Positions 1 through 7,077 of a stretch of DNA of 11,168 nt are shown here, piece after piece. The stretch spans positions 1-11,168 of the forward strand of contig JAITSR010000055.1 of assembly GCA_031287655.1 (NCBI GenBank), written 5' to 3'. A program made the translations under genes and the position numbers. Every line of letters starts with the position of its first letter. Position 1 is the stretch's first letter. Origin of the DNA: Clostridiales bacterium. GTDB lineage: Bacteria; Bacillota; Clostridia; WRLR01. The notes beneath the pieces were generated by a model. The model was not told where the DNA came from. It ran no database searches and was given only the letters and a program-made list of their open reading frames with translations.

Positions 1-749
1 AATGTTTCAATCAGCCGGAACCACATCCGCCGATAATTCAGCCGGTATGACGTGAGCCAGCTGCCGTCGAACGTATCCTCGCTCAAAAAGCCGTTTTGAT
101 AGATGTCGAGCGCCTCCCGGCAGAGCAGTGAAACCTCGCGGTCCGTGTTATACGAGCGGGACGCGGTCATGTCGACGCTTATGCCGCGCGGGGCCGGGCG
201 TTCCGTCCGCGCCGCGCCGAACAGCGGCCCGGTCCCCGGACCGACGCCGCCCGCGGCAAAACCCGAGCCGCCAAAACCGCCCGCGGCGGACCCTGAGCCG
301 CCAAAGCCGTCGAAACCGGCCGCGCCGCCAAAACCGCCGCCGCGCGCCGCGGAAACGGGCTGCGCCTGTTCCACGGAAAAGACCTTGTCGCACAGGTCCT
401 GAAAAATGTCCGTGTCCATCACGACATTCTTTTGATCCATCGAAAAGCAATAGCCGCCGTGCGAAAATTCGAGCGAAAATTCGAGATCCGGCACAAGCTC
501 CGCCAACTGGCGTTTTAATCGGAAGATTTGCGTGCGCATGATCGAGTTGTTGTCGTGGTACTCCTTGTTGGGCCAGACCTTCTCAATCAGCGTGCTGATC
601 CCAAACACGCGGTCCCTGTTCAGCAAAAAAAACACGAGCAGTTTATTAAAGCCCTGCTGCCGGAATCCTTTGGAGAGGACGGAAACCTTGTTGACCAGTA
701 TATCAAAATTTCCGAAAGTCTTAAAATAGATTTTTCTTCCGTTTGGCAT
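1..749 (-). CDS. SARP/BTAD-type transcriptional regulator, 3' part missing
   Basis: This is a transcriptional regulator with an OmpR-like winged helix followed by the start of a bacterial transcriptional activator (BTAD) domain. 249 residues are visible and the frame runs open off the left edge. Residues 1-105 fit the winged helix: FGNFDILVN strand, a helix with KLLVFFLLNRDRVFG, then STLIEKVWPN and the recognition-helix stretch SIMRTQIFRLKRQL, with wing HGGYCFSM. Residues 113-125 resemble the first BTAD helix and 203-249 (REVSLLCREALDIYQNGFLSEDTFDGSW) the following TPR-like helices. Between them lies a Gly/Ala/Phe-rich insertion (about 135-176) that ordinary SARPs lack. The start is ATG at 749-747, preceded by GGAG six bases upstream; an in-frame GTG 15 bases earlier is a weaker choice. 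It is divergent from the ATPase/TPR operon, so it may control that operon, itself, or both (inference). Targets and any C-terminal domains cannot be seen. Confidence 0.85.
   Translation of the reverse strand, partial: MPNGRKIYFKTFGNFDILVNKVSVLSKGFRQQGFNKLLVFFLLNRDRVFGISTLIEKVWPNKEYHDNNSIMRTQIFRLKRQLAELVPDLEFSLEFSHGGYCFSMDQKNVVMDTDIFQDLCDKVFSVEQAQPVSAARGGGFGGAAGFDGFGGSGSAAGGFGGSGFAAGGVGPGTGPLFGAARTERPAPRGISVDMTASRSYNTDREVSLLCREALDIYQNGFLSEDTFDGSWLTSYRLNYRRMWFRLIET
222..347 (-). repeat. Gly/Ala-rich low-complexity insertion in the SARP gene
   Basis: This stretch encodes about residues 135-176 of the regulator, built from variants of GGFGGSGFAAGG and GFDGFGGSGSAAGG. The DNA is a run of degenerate GGC/GCG/TTT codons, more GC-rich than the preceding part of the gene. 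It falls where a normal BTAD domain has only a short loop between its first two helices. It is probably a flexible linker or a phase-separating, sticky segment; that role is inferred only from composition. Confidence 0.8.
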
Positions 750-811
750 GGCTCTCTCCGTCACCGCGATCCTCTCTGAACGGCAAAATTTTGATAATTC
801 ACGATATTGTA

Positions 812-840
812 ATGATACAACAATTTGATTAAAAAATCAA
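812..840 (-). promoter_or_regulatory. Predicted promoter of the SARP gene with overlapping inverted repeats
   Basis: Read on the minus strand, a -35 box TTGATT (840-835, 4 of 6 to consensus) is followed after 17 bases by a -10 box TATCAT (817-812, 5 of 6). This would start transcription near 805, about 55 bases before the ATG at 749. The -35 box is one arm of a perfect inverted repeat, TTGATT-N4-AATCAA (825-840). The -10 box overlaps a second one, TTGTA-N4-TACAA (807-820). Such placement would suit an operator, but that is inferred. Confidence 0.5.
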
Positions 841-945
841 TGACTGCACATATATCGAAACAAGATTGAAATTTTTATGTAACCATACTGTGACGCTGTG
901 GTGTTTTGGGGTACCAAGTAAACAGGTCAAGTCAATATCCGGGTA

Positions 946-998
946 TCCGGCAGACGTCCGGGAGGCGCTCGGGAGATGTCCGGCAGAGCTTCCGGCGG
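946..998. repeat. Imperfect CCGG-rich direct repeat upstream of the ATPase promoter
   Basis: TCCGGCAGACGTCCGGG (946-962) recurs as TCCGGCAGAGCTTCCGGCGG (979-998), 33 bases later, about three helical turns. A further TATCCGGG (939-943 region) precedes it. The second copy ends 8 bases before the -35 box, a usual place for activator sites. SARP regulators commonly bind direct repeats near -35, so this is a candidate site for the divergent regulator; the link is inferred. Confidence 0.35.
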
Positions 999-1006
999 AT
1001 GATACT

Positions 1007-1034
1007 TTGACCGCCCGCCCAGTTGTGGTATACT
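1007..1034 (+). promoter_or_regulatory. Predicted sigma-70/sigma-A promoter of the ATPase-TPR operon
   Basis: TTGACC (1007-1012, 5 of 6 to TTGACA) and TATACT (1029-1034, 5 of 6 to TATAAT) are separated by 16 bases. Transcription would begin near 1041, giving a leader of about 68 bases before the ATG at 1109. It is the best promoter match in the window and is correctly placed for the two plus-strand genes. Confidence 0.65.
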
Positions 1035-1095
1035 TGCTGTAAATGCTTTTCGCTTCGCAGACAACTGCGGTCGAACCGTATTAGGACTAAAAAAT

Positions 1096-1102
1096 GGGAG
1101 GG
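1096..1102 (+). promoter_or_regulatory. Ribosome binding site deciding the start of the ATPase gene
   Basis: GGGAGGG is followed six bases later by ATG 1109. Two other in-frame ATGs, at 1094 and 1103, overlap or touch this site and are therefore less likely to be used. Confidence 0.6.
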
Positions 1103-1108
1103 ATGAAC

Positions 1109-2461
1109 ATGGGCGGTCCGGCACAAAACCTCGACGACGCGCTGAGCGTGCTGCAGATTGGAGCAATTGAGAAAAAGCACGATTACGATGATTATTATGT
1201 CAACACCATGCCGTCCAGAGTCTCTGAAAACGGCAATGATGTCATCGAGATGATGTATTTTTCGATCAGCAGGGCGAAAGACCCATGCCGGATTCTGTAT
1301 TCCGGGCACATGGGCAGCGGGAAATCCACGGAACTCTTCCGTTTGCGAACAAAACTTGCAGAAAACAACTTCTTTGTGTGTTACGCAAACATTGAGGGGA
1401 AGCTTGATTTTACTACGCTAACGCACACCGACCTGTTGATATTTATACTGGAGACCCTGCTGGAATACGCCAGAGCGAACGAACTGGATGTTGACGACCG
1501 CAAGTTGACGGGAATAAAAGACTATTTGCGCTCCGAGCATGAAAAAATACGCGCGTCCAGCGGTCTAACGCAATCCGAGCTTGAAGCGTCTCTTGAGGCC
1601 AAAACGCCTAAGCTGCTGTCAGCCGTGCTGTCGATCGTCGGAAATCTACGCGCATCCATGCAGATTCAGTCCGACTATCGCGAAGTATGGCGGGAAAATA
1701 TGAAGCCGGATATTAACACATACATTGGGATGATCAACGACGTCTTGGCGGACGTGAAGGATGCCGCCGCAAAAAAAGGCAAAGCCGACGCATACCCGAT
1801 CATCCTGTTGGACAGTCTTGAAAAAATCGATGAAGAACCTGCCATGACGCTGTTTCGCGCACACAGTCAGGATTTGGCGCGCCTATACGCGAACATGGTA
1901 ATATCGTTTCCAATCGGATTGACGTATATGTCGGATTTTAACCAAATAGAGAATTATTACGCCGATATTCAAACTCTGCCCATGATAAAGCTCCGGACAT
2001 GGAATCAGAATGAGCGCGTGTATGAAAACGAAAACGAACCGCCGGAAAATCTGCCCGGCTGTCAGGTGTTAAAAAAAATGATTCTCAAACGCGTGGACGA
2101 CAGTCTCATGGATGAGGGCGTGCTCTCGTTAATCGTTCTAAAAACAGGCGGTTTCATCCGTGACCTTTTATATGCCGTATATTATGCGACCCTTAACGCT
2201 TTGGCAGGCGGCCGAGGCAGGATTGAAATGAGGGATGCAAAGGTTGCGCTCACTAAAATGCGCTCTGATATCAGCAAACGTTTCGACAAAGAAGGATTTG
2301 AGCGTCTGAAAATAATCATCGGCGGTGAAAAAGTTTACCATTCTGACGCGCCGCTCATGAAACTGCTGCAGTGCGGAGCGGCGCTTGAATATAACGGCAC
2401 GCGTTGGGTGGACGCGCACCCGTTGGTGGTAGAATGGATGGAAGAAAACGGGATGATTTAA
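1109..2461 (+). CDS. P-loop ATPase, AAA/STAND-like, partner of the TPR protein
   Basis: This is a probable cytosolic ATP-driven switch protein of 450 residues. Walker A is GHMGSGKST at residues 66-74, with K72 the expected phosphate-binding lysine. Walker B is YPIILLDSLEKID (229-241) with D235. Residues 130-200 are a polar, probably helical insertion. A later TGGFIRDLL stretch (346-354) resembles the Gly-Gly/Arg sensor-lid motif of Orc/Cdc6 and AAA_16-like ATPases. The C-terminus (426-440, LEYNGTRWVDAHPLV) looks like the wing of a winged helix. No signal peptide or membrane segment is present. The start at 1109 was chosen because GGGAGGG (1096-1102) sits six bases upstream; ATG at 1094 is in frame but would overlap that site. 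The downstream TPR gene begins 23 bases after the stop, so the two are almost surely co-transcribed. From memory, similar ATPases stand next to ATPase-like/TPR proteins in other bacteria, with no settled function. GC content is below that of the right-hand genes. Confidence 0.85.
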   Translation: MGGPAQNLDDALSVLQIGAIEKKHDYDDYYVNTMPSRVSENGNDVIEMMYFSISRAKDPCRILYSGHMGSGKSTELFRLRTKLAENNFFVCYANIEGKLDFTTLTHTDLLIFILETLLEYARANELDVDDRKLTGIKDYLRSEHEKIRASSGLTQSELEASLEAKTPKLLSAVLSIVGNLRASMQIQSDYREVWRENMKPDINTYIGMINDVLADVKDAAAKKGKADAYPIILLDSLEKIDEEPAMTLFRAHSQDLARLYANMVISFPIGLTYMSDFNQIENYYADIQTLPMIKLRTWNQNERVYENENEPPENLPGCQVLKKMILKRVDDSLMDEGVLSLIVLKTGGFIRDLLYAVYYATLNALAGGRGRIEMRDAKVALTKMRSDISKRFDKEGFERLKIIIGGEKVYHSDAPLMKLLQCGAALEYNGTRWVDAHPLVVEWMEENGMI

Positions 2462-2484
2462 GAAAACAATCAGGGACAACTAAT

Positions 2485-3954
2485 ATGGTGTGTACTGAAC
2501 AGGACGTCCAACTGGAAATAAAAAAAATGATGATTGCCCTGCAATATACGAAGCGTGGGTTTCTATGCTTTACGACAGATACCGCAAGAGGGCAGGCGGC
2601 AGTCGCCGCGGCAATCCGCGAAACCTTCAAGCATGATAAAATCGTTATGATTGACGGTATCAATAACACCGAGTTGTTTACGATAGGGTATATACAAAGG
2701 CTCATACAAAATCACAGCGGCGCGCAAGCATATGTCATTTACAACTTGCAGCTTTTCGCGAAAGATGAAGAACGCGCGCAATTCTTTGGCAGACTGAATT
2801 TCATGCGCGACCCTTGGGCGCGCGAAGAAAAATTATTTTTGCTGGGAATGACAGACTCGTTTAAAACTGAAATGGTGCGTCGTGCGCCCGACTTTAACTC
2901 GTTTTTCTTTGCCAACTTCCACTTTGGCAATCTTTTGCCGGAGAGCGAGAAACCGGATATTCATACCATCGGCAACGCAGGAATTATCACAATCGGCGAT
3001 ATGATTGACAGAAATACCATATCTGTCAGCGCGATGAAATATGCACGTCTACGTTTTGATGAGCTGGCAAGCGAAATTACGCGCGACGGGCTTCAAACCA
3101 CGCGGTCGGCCCAGACTGAGCAGCTGTACCTTGATGTGTTATCGACATGGCTGGATTGCCCTGACATGCTTCAAAGCCGCTATTACTCAACTGTCTCCAA
3201 TATTTTACCAATCCTCAATGAGTGGTCAAAAAGCTGGGAAGAAAACCTGCCCAACGCAGACAAGCATACGCTCATCGGTAATGCCTTCCTGCGAATGGCT
3301 CAATATGATGAGGCGTTGGAAAGCCTGAATGCGGCGATGCTGATCCGTGAAAAGGTATTGGGCAAGGAGCATCCGGGCACGGCTGAAAGCTATGACGATG
3401 TTGCAAGGGTCTACTACGATCAGGCCGACTATGGAAAAACTTTAAAATGGTTAGAGAAGGCGTTAGCGATCCGTGAAAAGTTGTTGGGCAAGGAGCATCC
3501 GGGCACGGCTGAAAGCTATAACAATATCGCGGCGATCTACGACTATCAGGGCGACTATGACAAGGCCTTGGAATGGTATGGGAAAGCGTCGGACATCTTC
3601 GAAAAGACGCTTCGTAAAGGACATCCTGATACAGCCTTTGTTTACAATAATATCGCAACAGTCTATCACGAGCAAAGCGACTATGCACAAGCCTTGGAAT
3701 GGTATGAAAAGGCGTTGGCTATCCGCGAATCAGTGTTGGGTAAGGATCACCCCGGCACAGCCGATGTCTATAACAATATCGCTTCTGTCCACGAAAATCA
3801 GGGCGACTATGGCAGGGCGTTGGAATGGTATGGGAAAGCGTTGGCAATCTGCAAAAACATATTGGGCAACGAACATCCTGACACGATTCGCACCTATAAC
3901 AATATCGAGTCTATCCGCCGCTTGCAAGGAGATGCGGCGCGCAATCTGAATTGA
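2485..3954 (+). CDS. Degenerate ATPase-like module fused to kinesin-light-chain-type TPRs
   Basis: This is a 489-residue soluble protein likely to work with the ATPase encoded just upstream. Residues 10-150 look like a P-loop fold that has lost catalysis: where Walker A should be, the sequence is GFLCFTTDTARGQ (25-37), with no GK(S/T). A hydrophobic strand AYVIYNL (82-88) replaces Walker B, followed by KLFLLGMTDSF (116-126) and RRAPDFNSFFFANFHFG (132-148). The APDF...F pattern recalls the N-terminal module of many bacterial TPR and CHAT proteins. Residues 150-258 are helical without a recognised family. From about 262 to 482 there are TPRs in strict 42-residue register, each with an LGKEHPGTA-type turn at 292, 334, 376, 418 and 460 and NNIA/ALEWYxKAL helices, as in kinesin light chain. 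The start is ATG 2485 with AGGGA eight bases upstream; frame extension to a TTG inside the preceding gene lacks support. The TPRs are probably the protein- or ligand-sensing surface (inference). Confidence 0.85.
   Translation: MVCTEQDVQLEIKKMMIALQYTKRGFLCFTTDTARGQAAVAAAIRETFKHDKIVMIDGINNTELFTIGYIQRLIQNHSGAQAYVIYNLQLFAKDEERAQFFGRLNFMRDPWAREEKLFLLGMTDSFKTEMVRRAPDFNSFFFANFHFGNLLPESEKPDIHTIGNAGIITIGDMIDRNTISVSAMKYARLRFDELASEITRDGLQTTRSAQTEQLYLDVLSTWLDCPDMLQSRYYSTVSNILPILNEWSKSWEENLPNADKHTLIGNAFLRMAQYDEALESLNAAMLIREKVLGKEHPGTAESYDDVARVYYDQADYGKTLKWLEKALAIREKLLGKEHPGTAESYNNIAAIYDYQGDYDKALEWYGKASDIFEKTLRKGHPDTAFVYNNIATVYHEQSDYAQALEWYEKALAIRESVLGKDHPGTADVYNNIASVHENQGDYGRALEWYGKALAICKNILGNEHPDTIRTYNNIESIRRLQGDAARNLN
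3342..3519 (+). repeat. Near-identical 126-bp-spaced repeat units in the TPR region
   Basis: The stretch 3342-3393 returns as 3468-3519 with only a couple of mismatches; 33 bases from 3361 match exactly to those from 3487. The offset is exactly 126 bases, or one 42-residue TPR. Later copies (about 3600, 3730, 3855) are more diverged in DNA. This points to recent duplication or gene conversion of one repeat unit. Confidence 0.85.
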
Positions 3955-3991
3955 AAATTGTGAATTGCAAATTTGAAAAACCTTAGAGCCC

Positions 3992-5119
3992 CTATTGTTC
4001 GTCGCGCATATATGCTATAACCAAGTCGGCCATGCGCCCGTAGCTTTGAACGCCGTCCGGCTGGCGGTTGACTTTCAGATAGGTGTCGTTGATCGTTGTG
4101 GAAATTTCGCTCACGGGACCCTCATAACGCTGCCAGAACAGACCCATCGCCGCAAGGTCGCGCTCTACGGCGGGCGAGCACGTCGCCCGGACGGCGCTCC
4201 ACGCGGATTCATCCTGTCCGCGGAGCGCGTTCAACAGGTGCGTGAGCGCGATCAGTTCCCCGGAATACCGATAATCCTCATACGGGCTGTCCTTGCAGGC
4301 GAGCCACGCGATAAAGTTCGCCTCGTCCTCGCGCGCGTATCCGAGCTGGTGCGCGAGCTCGTGGCAGATCGTGAACGGGGCCTCCGCGTCCGTGATGTTC
4401 GTGTTTACGTTTGCCTCACCCGTGAGCGGGAAAAAGATGCCCGTAATACCGGAATAACTCATCAGCTTTGAGGCAAGCACGGGCTTCGGCCGTCCCGGCT
4501 CTATGTCCGCGAGCGTCGGGAAGTCGGCCTCCGCCGCCCAAAAACCGTCTTTTGCCCGGTCGAGCGTATTGCGCATCGGCACGCTGAGCGCCATCACACC
4601 CTGCCCGTCCTCCCGCACCGCGCCGCGAAGCGCGTTCGCCCGCTCCGCAAGTCTGCCGCAGGCTTCGGCGAGCTCGCTCACGGGCGCCTCCCCGACGTCG
4701 AGCCCGGCGGTCTCGGCAAAAGGGAGCCGGTTGTAGTTCAGCCCCCACGTCGCGATGGCCAGAAAACACAGCGCGGAAAAAAAGACCGCGCCGGACATCA
4801 AAAGGTCGAGCAGATAGAAAAAACGCCCGGCAGCCGCCCGCTCCCGAACCACGCCCGCGAGGCCCCTCAGGACCCGCACGAGCGCAAGAAAGACGAGCGC
4901 GTATACGATGAGTTCCGCGATTGAGAAGCGGACGGACGACGTGACCGGGAACCAGTGTCGGGCGATCAGCGGATAGAGGCCGCGCGAATAGCGGCGCTCG
5001 GTCGCCTCCGGGTGCGCCGCGGCATAGGCATACGCCGCAAACCCTGTCGAAAAGAACAGCGTCCAACAGAGTTTGCGGCGGATTGCGCGATATGATTCTT
5101 TACCCGTGTATTGCGTCAA
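3992..5119 (-). CDS. DUF3810-type membrane protein with HExxH metalloprotease motif
   Basis: This is a 375-residue integral membrane protein and a probable zinc metallopeptidase of the DUF3810 family, whose substrate is unknown. Hydrophobic segments lie near residues 17-36, 65-85 and 106-126, placing the rest in a single soluble C-terminal domain. That domain has SGITGIFFPLTGEANVNT (223-240) and then CHELAHQLGYAREDEAN (252-268): H253, E254 and H257 form HExxH, and E266 is a candidate third zinc ligand, as in gluzincins. The start is taken as TTG at 5119, which overlaps the oppA stop in the form TTGA, so it is probably translated by coupling; there is no good Shine-Dalgarno or nearby ATG. It is the last gene of the minus-strand peptide-import cluster, which suggests a link to peptide turnover or the envelope (inference). 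It ends 37 bases from the convergent TPR gene. Confidence 0.85.
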   Translation of the reverse strand: MTQYTGKESYRAIRRKLCWTLFFSTGFAAYAYAAAHPEATERRYSRGLYPLIARHWFPVTSSVRFSIAELIVYALVFLALVRVLRGLAGVVRERAAAGRFFYLLDLLMSGAVFFSALCFLAIATWGLNYNRLPFAETAGLDVGEAPVSELAEACGRLAERANALRGAVREDGQGVMALSVPMRNTLDRAKDGFWAAEADFPTLADIEPGRPKPVLASKLMSYSGITGIFFPLTGEANVNTNITDAEAPFTICHELAHQLGYAREDEANFIAWLACKDSPYEDYRYSGELIALTHLLNALRGQDESAWSAVRATCSPAVERDLAAMGLFWQRYEGPVSEISTTINDTYLKVNRQPDGVQSYGRMADLVIAYMRDEQ

Positions 5120-7032
5120 CGGGAGGCGTAGTTAAACAAAAAGTAGCCGAGCGGCGTGTAGTACATGCCCTTGATTGCCGGGTCCTTCATATACATCTGC
5201 GTGTAGAAGTAGATCGGCCCCAGCATGAAGTCGTCCTGCATCAGCTTTTCCGCGTCGTGCAGAATCTGCATACGCTTTGCCGGATCGGTCTCCGTGCGGC
5301 TGTCGAGGATCAGCTGGTCGAACGCCGGGTTGCGATACTGCGCGTCGTTGTTGCCGCTGCCCGACACCCACATCTCAAGGAACGAAATCGGGTCGTTGTA
5401 GTCGCCGATCCAGCCGTTGCGCGCGATCTGATATTCGCCGTTCTTGCGCGTCTCAAGGAACACGCCCCACTCCTGATTCGCGATCGTGACGGTCACGCCA
5501 AGCTCGCGCTCCCAGTCGGCCTGCAGCGCTTCGGCGATCGCGCGGTGGTTGTCGTTTGTGTTATAGAGGTATTCGACGGTCGGGAAGCCCTGCCCGCCCG
5601 GATAACCGGCGTCGGCCAGCAGCGTGCGGGCGCGCTCGCAATTTGCCGCATAGTCCGCCTCGGCGACGCTGTACCACGGGCCGCCCTGCGTGCGGAAGTC
5701 GTCCCCGGAGGGGTCGGCGTCACGGATACCGGCGGGTACGAAGCCAGAAGCGGGTTTTTGGCCGGTGCGCGTGATGTTTGTGACAATATGGTTGCGGTCG
5801 ATCGCGAGCGTAAACGCCTCCCGGATGCGCGCGTCGTCAAACGGGGCCTTCTGCACTTGGAAGGACACATAGTATGTGCCGATGTAGTCGACGACAGTCA
5901 GCCTGCCGCTCGCGAGTTCCTTCGGAATCTCGTCGACCGGGAGCTGTTCGATAAAGTCGAGCTCGCCGTTGTTAAACGCCGCGTACATCGCGTTCGCGTC
6001 CGCCATCAGCGCAAAGCGGATCGAGCGCGGGCCGAGGTTCTCGTAGTCGTAGTGGTTCTCGCTTTTGACCATCTCGATAAAGCTGTCCTGCTCCCACGCG
6101 GACATTTTATACGGCCCGTTGCTGATGTAGGTCGCGGGGGAGAACGTCCACTGGTCACCGTGTTCGTCGATGACGTCCTTGCGCGTCGGGAACAGCGGCG
6201 GGAACGCGAGCAGCTCCTCAAAATAGGGGCACTCCGTGACGGTCGTGATCGTCAGCGTCTTGTCGTCGGGGGCCGTGACCGCGAGGTCCTGCGGCTGCTT
6301 TGAATACTCGGCCGCGGGAGGCTCCTGCCCTTCGGGCGTCGCGGCGATCGCATCGGCGTTCGTCGGGTTCATGATCTCATGAGCGTTCACGATGATGCCG
6401 TCGACAATGTAGGAGTAGTCGGCCGCGGTCGCCGGGGTTACGAGGCGCTGCATACCGTTCACGAAGTCCTGCGCGGTCACGGGCTGGCCGTCGCTCCACT
6501 TGATGCCGTCGCGCAGATGGAAGGTATAGGTGATCGTGCCGTCGGCGTTTTCGACCTTGTCATAGCTCTCGGCTTGACCGGGGGCCAGAATCGCGTTGCC
6601 CGCGCCGTCGTCGACCCACTTCATCAGGCCCTCATAGAGGTGGTGCAGCATGACCGCGCTGTCCATCGCGCTGGAAAGCTGCGGGTCGATCGTGTTGGCC
6701 TGCGCCGCGATGCAGAGCCGCAGGTCAAAGTCCGAGCCCGAGCCGGACGCCGCGATTTGCACGGTCGTCTGCGCGGCGTCGGTCGTCTGCGCGACCGCTG
6801 CGGCTGTTGTGTCCGAGGCGGTTGTCGCCGCGGCTGTCGTCGCTTCGGCCGCAGTCGTCGCGGCTTCGGTCGTCGCAGCTTCGGCGGCGGCGGTCGTGGC
6901 CGCGGCCGTCGTCGTGGTTTCCGCGCCGCCGGAGCAGCCCGCGAGCGCCGCGAGCAGCAGCAGCGCGGAGAGCACGGCGGCGAGCAGTGCCCTGCGTCGG
7001 TTGTGTCCGCTGTTTCTGTTGTGTTTTGTCAT
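5116..7032 (-). CDS. oppA: Oligopeptide ABC transporter substrate-binding lipoprotein
   Basis: This is the extracytoplasmic peptide-binding protein of the importer encoded upstream (family 5 binding protein, OppA/DppA type), 638 residues long. The N-terminus has a basic stretch NRRR (11-14), a hydrophobic core (15-29) and a lipobox LAGC with C33 as the lipid-modified residue. A Thr/Ala/Glu-rich linker follows (about 38-92), then the binding domain from about 100. This contains the family hallmarks: LYEGLMKW (132-139), YTFHLRDGIKWSDGQPVTAQDFVNGMQRLV (from 169) and, near the end, DDFMLGPIYFYTQMYMKDPAIKGMY. Length is normal for OppA once the linker is allowed for. The start ATG is well supported by AGGGAGGA about ten bases upstream. 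A strong palindrome lies between it and oppF, which may let it be expressed at a level different from the transporter genes. Whether it prefers di- or oligopeptides cannot be read from sequence alone, so opp rather than dpp is a convention here. Confidence 0.95.
   Translation of the reverse strand: MTKHNRNSGHNRRRALLAAVLSALLLLAALAGCSGGAETTTTAAATTAAAEAATTEAATTAAEATTAAATTASDTTAAAVAQTTDAAQTTVQIAASGSGSDFDLRLCIAAQANTIDPQLSSAMDSAVMLHHLYEGLMKWVDDGAGNAILAPGQAESYDKVENADGTITYTFHLRDGIKWSDGQPVTAQDFVNGMQRLVTPATAADYSYIVDGIIVNAHEIMNPTNADAIAATPEGQEPPAAEYSKQPQDLAVTAPDDKTLTITTVTECPYFEELLAFPPLFPTRKDVIDEHGDQWTFSPATYISNGPYKMSAWEQDSFIEMVKSENHYDYENLGPRSIRFALMADANAMYAAFNNGELDFIEQLPVDEIPKELASGRLTVVDYIGTYYVSFQVQKAPFDDARIREAFTLAIDRNHIVTNITRTGQKPASGFVPAGIRDADPSGDDFRTQGGPWYSVAEADYAANCERARTLLADAGYPGGQGFPTVEYLYNTNDNHRAIAEALQADWERELGVTVTIANQEWGVFLETRKNGEYQIARNGWIGDYNDPISFLEMWVSGSGNNDAQYRNPAFDQLILDSRTETDPAKRMQILHDAEKLMQDDFMLGPIYFYTQMYMKDPAIKGMYYTPLGYFLFNYASR
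6757..6921 (-). repeat. Thr/Ala-rich linker of the OppA lipoprotein
   Basis: This is a low-complexity coding stretch (residues 38-92) made of TTAAA, EAATT and AAEATT variants, with repeated GCC/GCG/ACG/ACC codons. It tethers the binding domain to the lipid anchor. Such linkers are frequent in lipoproteins of gut Clostridia and can be O-glycosylated in some Gram-positives; modification here is only a possibility. Confidence 0.8.
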
Positions 7033-7077
7033 CTTACAAATTCCTCCCTTTTCATGCTTTTTTATTTATAGTGGTAT

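Larger units (their letters stand above)
750..1108. other. Divergent intergenic regulatory region
   Basis: No credible gene lies here. The left half (about 780-890) is strongly AT-rich and carries the leftward promoter with two small inverted repeats. The middle (about 940-1000) carries a CCGG-rich imperfect direct repeat. The right third carries a good rightward promoter, a small hairpin (CGCAG, loop ACAA, CTGCG at 1056-1069) in the leader, and the Shine-Dalgarno of the ATPase gene. There is no sign of a tRNA, a known riboswitch or an insertion sequence. Confidence 0.7.

Noticed and set aside
103..541. Plus-strand Pro/Arg-rich frames at the left edge
   Set aside because: They are the complement of the Gly-rich part of the SARP gene, and the Pro-rich runs only mirror GGC codons.
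2404..2484. Longer N-terminus of the TPR protein from a TTG inside the ATPase gene
   Set aside because: There is no ribosome binding site for it, it overlaps the upstream gene, and ATG 2485 has AGGGA at good spacing.
3947..3991. Possible terminator or insertion scar between the convergent genes
   Set aside because: There is a 14-bp imperfect tandem repeat (TGAATTGAAAATTG then TGAATTGCAAATTTG) but no GC-rich stem with a T-run and no element end; too weak to call.
5083..6303. Long plus-strand open frame opposite oppA
   Set aside because: Its product is Arg/Val-rich without family features and lies wholly antisense to a well-supported binding protein and the start of DUF3810; it is a by-product of GC-rich codon use.
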